A stretch of DNA of 15,653 bases from Pseudomonadota bacterium (GTDB taxonomy: Bacteria; Pseudomonadota; Alphaproteobacteria; Micavibrionales; Micavibrionaceae), in the NCBI GenBank assembly GCA_016198545.1, contig JACQIJ010000188.1, positions 1 through 15,653 on the forward strand. The letters are read 5' to 3'. The stretch's first letter is position 1, and each line of letters starts with the position of its first letter. Of the stretch, positions 13,119 through 15,653 are shown piece by piece. The notes beneath the pieces were generated by a model, which saw nothing but the letters and a program-made list of their open reading frames with translations, was not told the origin of the DNA and ran no database searches. The position numbers were made by a program, and so were the translations under genes.

Positions 13119-14821
13119 CCGAACTGATCGCATCGTCTCTGTTTTACCAGCTTGCCGCCATCCTCATACTGGCCGGTGTCTGCGGCGCGGTCGCCTACGT
13201 CCTGCGCCAGCCTCTGATCGTCGCTTTCATCGCGGCGGGGCTGCTGGCGGGGCCGGACATGTTGCGCATCGTCGCCGCCGATGATCACACGATGGAAACG
13301 CTGGCGAATCTGGGCATTGCGCTTCTGCTTTTCATGGTGGGCCTGAAACTTGATCTGAGCCTCATTGCGAAGCTTGGCAAGACAGCCGTTTTGGCGGGAA
13401 TGCTGCAGATAGTCATTACGCTGGCTCTGGGTGGCGCGATATGTCTGATGCTGGGGTTCGGATTTGTCGAATCGCTGTTGACCGGGACGGCGCTTGCGTT
13501 ATCGAGCACGATCATCGTCGTCAAGCTCCTGTCCGACCGGCGCGCGATCGACTCCCTGTACGGGCAGATATCGATCGGCATCCTTATCATACAGGATATC
13601 TTCGTTATCCTCGTGACGGTCGTGATCGGCGCAATGGCATCCGCGGGTAATAACGGATTCAATGCATCCGAGCTGGGCCTGATACTTTTAAAAGTCGCCG
13701 CGCTGGCCGCGACCGCCGCCTTCTTTATACGCTTTGCTGCGCAGCCGTTAAGCCGCGTTCTGGCCCGCAGCCCGGAACTGATGGTGATATTCGCGATCGG
13801 CTTTGCCGGTATGGCGGCGGCGTTGTGCGAATATATCGGCCTCAGCCGCGAAATGGGCGGCCTTGTCGCGGGCATTACTCTGGCCACGACGCCGCTCAAC
13901 AACGTGCTGGCGGCCCGGCTGATGGGCCTGCGCGATTTTTTGCTTCTCTTTTTCTTTGTCAGCCTCGGCGCGCACATGGATTTGCAGGGCATGGCGCGGC
14001 AGATATTTCCGGCCCTCATCATGTCCGGTTTTGTTCTGGGCGTAAAACCTGTCATCGTCATGGCGATCATGCGCGCTACGGGATACCGCCGCCGCACAGG
14101 CTTTATGGCAGGCGTGACTTTGAGCCAGATCAGCGAGTTTTCAATGATATTGATGGCTATGGCCGCGGGCGTCGGCATTGTCGGCGCGGACAGCGTCAGC
14201 ATGATAACGCTGGTGGCGCTTGTCACGATCGGTCTGTCCACATATGCGATCATTCACAGCGAGCGCCTGTGCGATTTTCTCGACGGCAGAACGGCGTTTT
14301 TTGAAAAGGCGTCATCAGGCGGCGCGGAAGTGGAAATTGAGCGAAAGGAGAAAAGATACGACGTTATCGTTTTCGGCATGGGCCGTTACGGCGCGGCGAT
14401 GGCGCGGGAGTTTCAAAAAAGGGGTTTGAGCGTACTGGGCGTGGATTTCAATCCGGAGGCCATCCGGCATGCGCAGGCGATGGGCATTCCCGCCCTGTAC
14501 GGCGATGCGGCCGATCCGGAATTTCCGGCGCATCTGCCGCTATCCGGGGCGCAGGCGGTTGTATTTGCCTTCCACCACTATATCACCGGGCCGCTGACGA
14601 CCGATCTGCGCCGTACACTGGCTCACAGCCTGCGGGGACACGGCTACAAGGGGCATATCGCAGCGACATCGCACTTGGCGCATCACGATCACGACTTGTC
14701 GCGGCTGGGCATAGATATAGTATTGATGCCGTTTGACGACGCTGCGCGGCATGCGGCGGAAAAAATTGTGGATGTCATCGGCGCTCAGAGAACCGAAGGC
14801 TCGTCTGCCGGGGGCTGTTGA
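13115..14821 (+). CDS. Monovalent cation:proton antiporter (CPA2, KefB/KefC-like) with RCK domain
   Basis: A 568-residue CPA2-family K+ (or Na+)/H+ exchange or efflux protein. Residues about 8-385 are the Na+/H+ exchanger membrane domain with about 12 helices: FMVGLKLD (73-80), LALSSTIIVVKLLSD (127-141) and the conserved QD pair (160-161) in LIIQDIFV. A short linker leads to a cytosolic RCK/TrkA-N domain (about 415-540), with the Rossmann motif GMGRYG (421-426) and an acidic strand end VDFNPE (443-448), which suggests NAD(H) or another nucleotide as ligand. No TrkA-C domain follows. The ATG at 13115 overlaps the rsmE stop (ATGA); an in-frame ATG at 13097 is the alternative. Genes with rsmE as neighbour suggest no special pathway. 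The 3' end overlaps the convergent last gene by 37 bp. Confidence 0.92.
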   Translation: MTELIASSLFYQLAAILILAGVCGAVAYVLRQPLIVAFIAAGLLAGPDMLRIVAADDHTMETLANLGIALLLFMVGLKLDLSLIAKLGKTAVLAGMLQIVITLALGGAICLMLGFGFVESLLTGTALALSSTIIVVKLLSDRRAIDSLYGQISIGILIIQDIFVILVTVVIGAMASAGNNGFNASELGLILLKVAALAATAAFFIRFAAQPLSRVLARSPELMVIFAIGFAGMAAALCEYIGLSREMGGLVAGITLATTPLNNVLAARLMGLRDFLLLFFFVSLGAHMDLQGMARQIFPALIMSGFVLGVKPVIVMAIMRATGYRRRTGFMAGVTLSQISEFSMILMAMAAGVGIVGADSVSMITLVALVTIGLSTYAIIHSERLCDFLDGRTAFFEKASSGGAEVEIERKEKRYDVIVFGMGRYGAAMAREFQKRGLSVLGVDFNPEAIRHAQAMGIPALYGDAADPEFPAHLPLSGAQAVVFAFHHYITGPLTTDLRRTLAHSLRGHGYKGHIAATSHLAHHDHDLSRLGIDIVLMPFDDAARHAAEKIVDVIGAQRTEGSSAGGC

Positions 14822-15606
14822 CGCGGGGGGCGAATCTCTTTTGCCTGATCGCCTGTTATCGGAATGCTCTTGCCGTCGTGAAGGATATAGGCGTATGTGC
14901 ATTCCCCGGTTATCTCGTTGAAAAACTCTTCTATGCCTTCATTTTTTCCGTGCCGGAAAACAACGTGCTGGGGCATGTGGGTCGTATCGCCCAGCTTCTC
15001 CCACGCCGGCTGGCCGTCGACATCCACGCTGCGATCGCGGTTGAAATACTCGCAGACGGAAAGGCTTCCATCGCGGTTGAACCAGTATTCGGCGGGACGG
15101 TGTTTATCCTCGCCCGGACGCAGGGGCGGATATTGCCTCAGGCCTTTTTTGCGGTGAACGAAATGGTGCGGCGTTTTTTCGGGCAGGAATATTTCCTGTT
15201 CGGCTGCCACGTACGATTTTGGATCGTCCAGCGCACCGTACATGTCGCGGAATTTCACCATGAACCTGACTTTTGATTCTTTATCAAAGCGTTGCTCCGA
15301 CGGAATGATGTCATGCAGGGGTATACCGTCATGCGCGACTTTCGGCCTTTCTTCCTCCGGCAGGGGAACAAGCATGTTATTTACCAGCACCGCATCGCGG
15401 GGATATGCTCCCATGGCGATCAGGGCTTCGTAAAATTCCCGTCCCTTCAGCTTTCTGAGGTCTCTTTCGTTTTCTTCATACTTTTTTCTGATGCGGGCAT
15501 GCAGCCACAGCGCCCATAGGATGATCTGGTTTCCCGTCTGGTACCGGATGGGAAGGAAAGTGCCGCCTTCGTCATGTTTGTGATTGAATGCCGTTCTGCT
15601 AACCAT
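14785..15606 (-). CDS. Hypothetical protein, 273 residues
   Basis: Not recognised. A soluble, highly charged protein. A short hydrophobic stretch (GNQIILWALWLHARI, 25-39) is too polar and short to be a sure membrane helix. The centre has RDAVLVNNMLVPLPEEERP (70-88). Towards the C-terminus, YWFNRDGSLSVCEYFNRDRS (174-193) and EEFFNEITGECTYAYILHDGK (226-246) look like two related beta-strand units, each with an aromatic-Asn pair and a small turn, but this is my reading, not a named repeat. The tail is proline-rich. The ATG at 15606 is supported by AAAAGGG about 7-8 nt upstream. The stop lies inside the antiporter coding region on the other strand. Its upstream region is mostly outside the window. 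Confidence 0.75.
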   Translation of the reverse strand: MVSRTAFNHKHDEGGTFLPIRYQTGNQIILWALWLHARIRKKYEENERDLRKLKGREFYEALIAMGAYPRDAVLVNNMLVPLPEEERPKVAHDGIPLHDIIPSEQRFDKESKVRFMVKFRDMYGALDDPKSYVAAEQEIFLPEKTPHHFVHRKKGLRQYPPLRPGEDKHRPAEYWFNRDGSLSVCEYFNRDRSVDVDGQPAWEKLGDTTHMPQHVVFRHGKNEGIEEFFNEITGECTYAYILHDGKSIPITGDQAKEIRPPRQQPPADEPSVL

Positions 15607-15653
15607 TGTTTTGCCCTTTTAACTGAAATTACAGAAGCTTAACCTGATTATCA

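Noticed and set aside
13285..14253. Long minus-strand open frame (322 codons) antisense to the antiporter
   Set aside because: Its translation is low-complexity, rich in Arg, Ser, Ala, Pro and Ile, with no domain signal. The plus-strand frame is a clear CPA2 transporter; the antisense frame is a by-product of its codon use.
15608..15653. CtrA-like box (TTAA-N7-TTAA) upstream of the last gene
   Set aside because: TTAA occurs more than once on the minus strand, but the spacing does not give two half-sites seven bases apart.

Overview
The window looks like a stretch of an alphaproteobacterial chromosome of moderately high GC. The evidence is protein-level: a SecE/NusG pair, a UbiA with the alphaproteobacterial 'RPY..LARLDRPIG.WLLLLP' N-terminus, a DmdC-like acyl-CoA dehydrogenase, and a large YhdP/AsmA-like protein with the usual 'VNPLS.LAPG' tail. 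I cannot name the genus. There are no insertion sequences, tRNAs, rRNAs, CRISPR arrays or phage genes, so this is chromosomal housekeeping and envelope DNA rather than a mobile island.

Layout, left to right. Bases 1-242 are AT-rich and non-coding, with a perfect 8-bp-arm palindrome. Then come an alpha/beta hydrolase (+) and a 1051-residue AsmA/YhdP-like envelope protein (+). The latter meets a convergent acyl-CoA dehydrogenase (-) stop codon to stop codon. Next is a lytic transglycosylase without a signal peptide (+), preceded by a sigma-54-like promoter, then a putative HExxH zinc-peptidase lipoprotein (+) with a near-consensus promoter that predicts a leaderless mRNA. An mscS-like channel gene and a free-standing cyclic-nucleotide-binding protein form a minus-strand pair. 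secE-nusG (+) follows but is not followed by rplK. Then come an unrecognised 190-residue protein (-) and ubiA (-). The start codons of ubiA and rsmE (+) overlap head to head. rsmE overlaps a KefB-like K+/H+ antiporter (+) by ATGA, and the antiporter overlaps a convergent unrecognised 273-residue protein (-).

Two themes stand out. First, packing is extreme: the four convergent pairs have a 0-bp gap, a 16-bp overlap, an 11-bp gap and a 37-bp overlap, with no recognisable intrinsic terminators. Second, several genes appear to be leaderless or nearly so: sigma-70-like promoters sit so that the predicted start site falls on or within a few bases of the ATG (lipoprotein, the 190-residue protein, ubiA, perhaps rsmE). 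Others (hydrolase, acyl-CoA dehydrogenase, transglycosylase, secE, nusG, the last gene) have Shine-Dalgarno sequences.

Functionally the window is weighted to the envelope (lipid transport, murein cutting, lipoprotein, osmotic and potassium channels, Sec translocon, quinone synthesis). The most novel-looking items are the split cyclic-nucleotide/MscS pair, the transglycosylase with its sigma-54-like promoter, and the unclassified zincin lipoprotein. All functional statements are from reading the sequence only; no database was searched.
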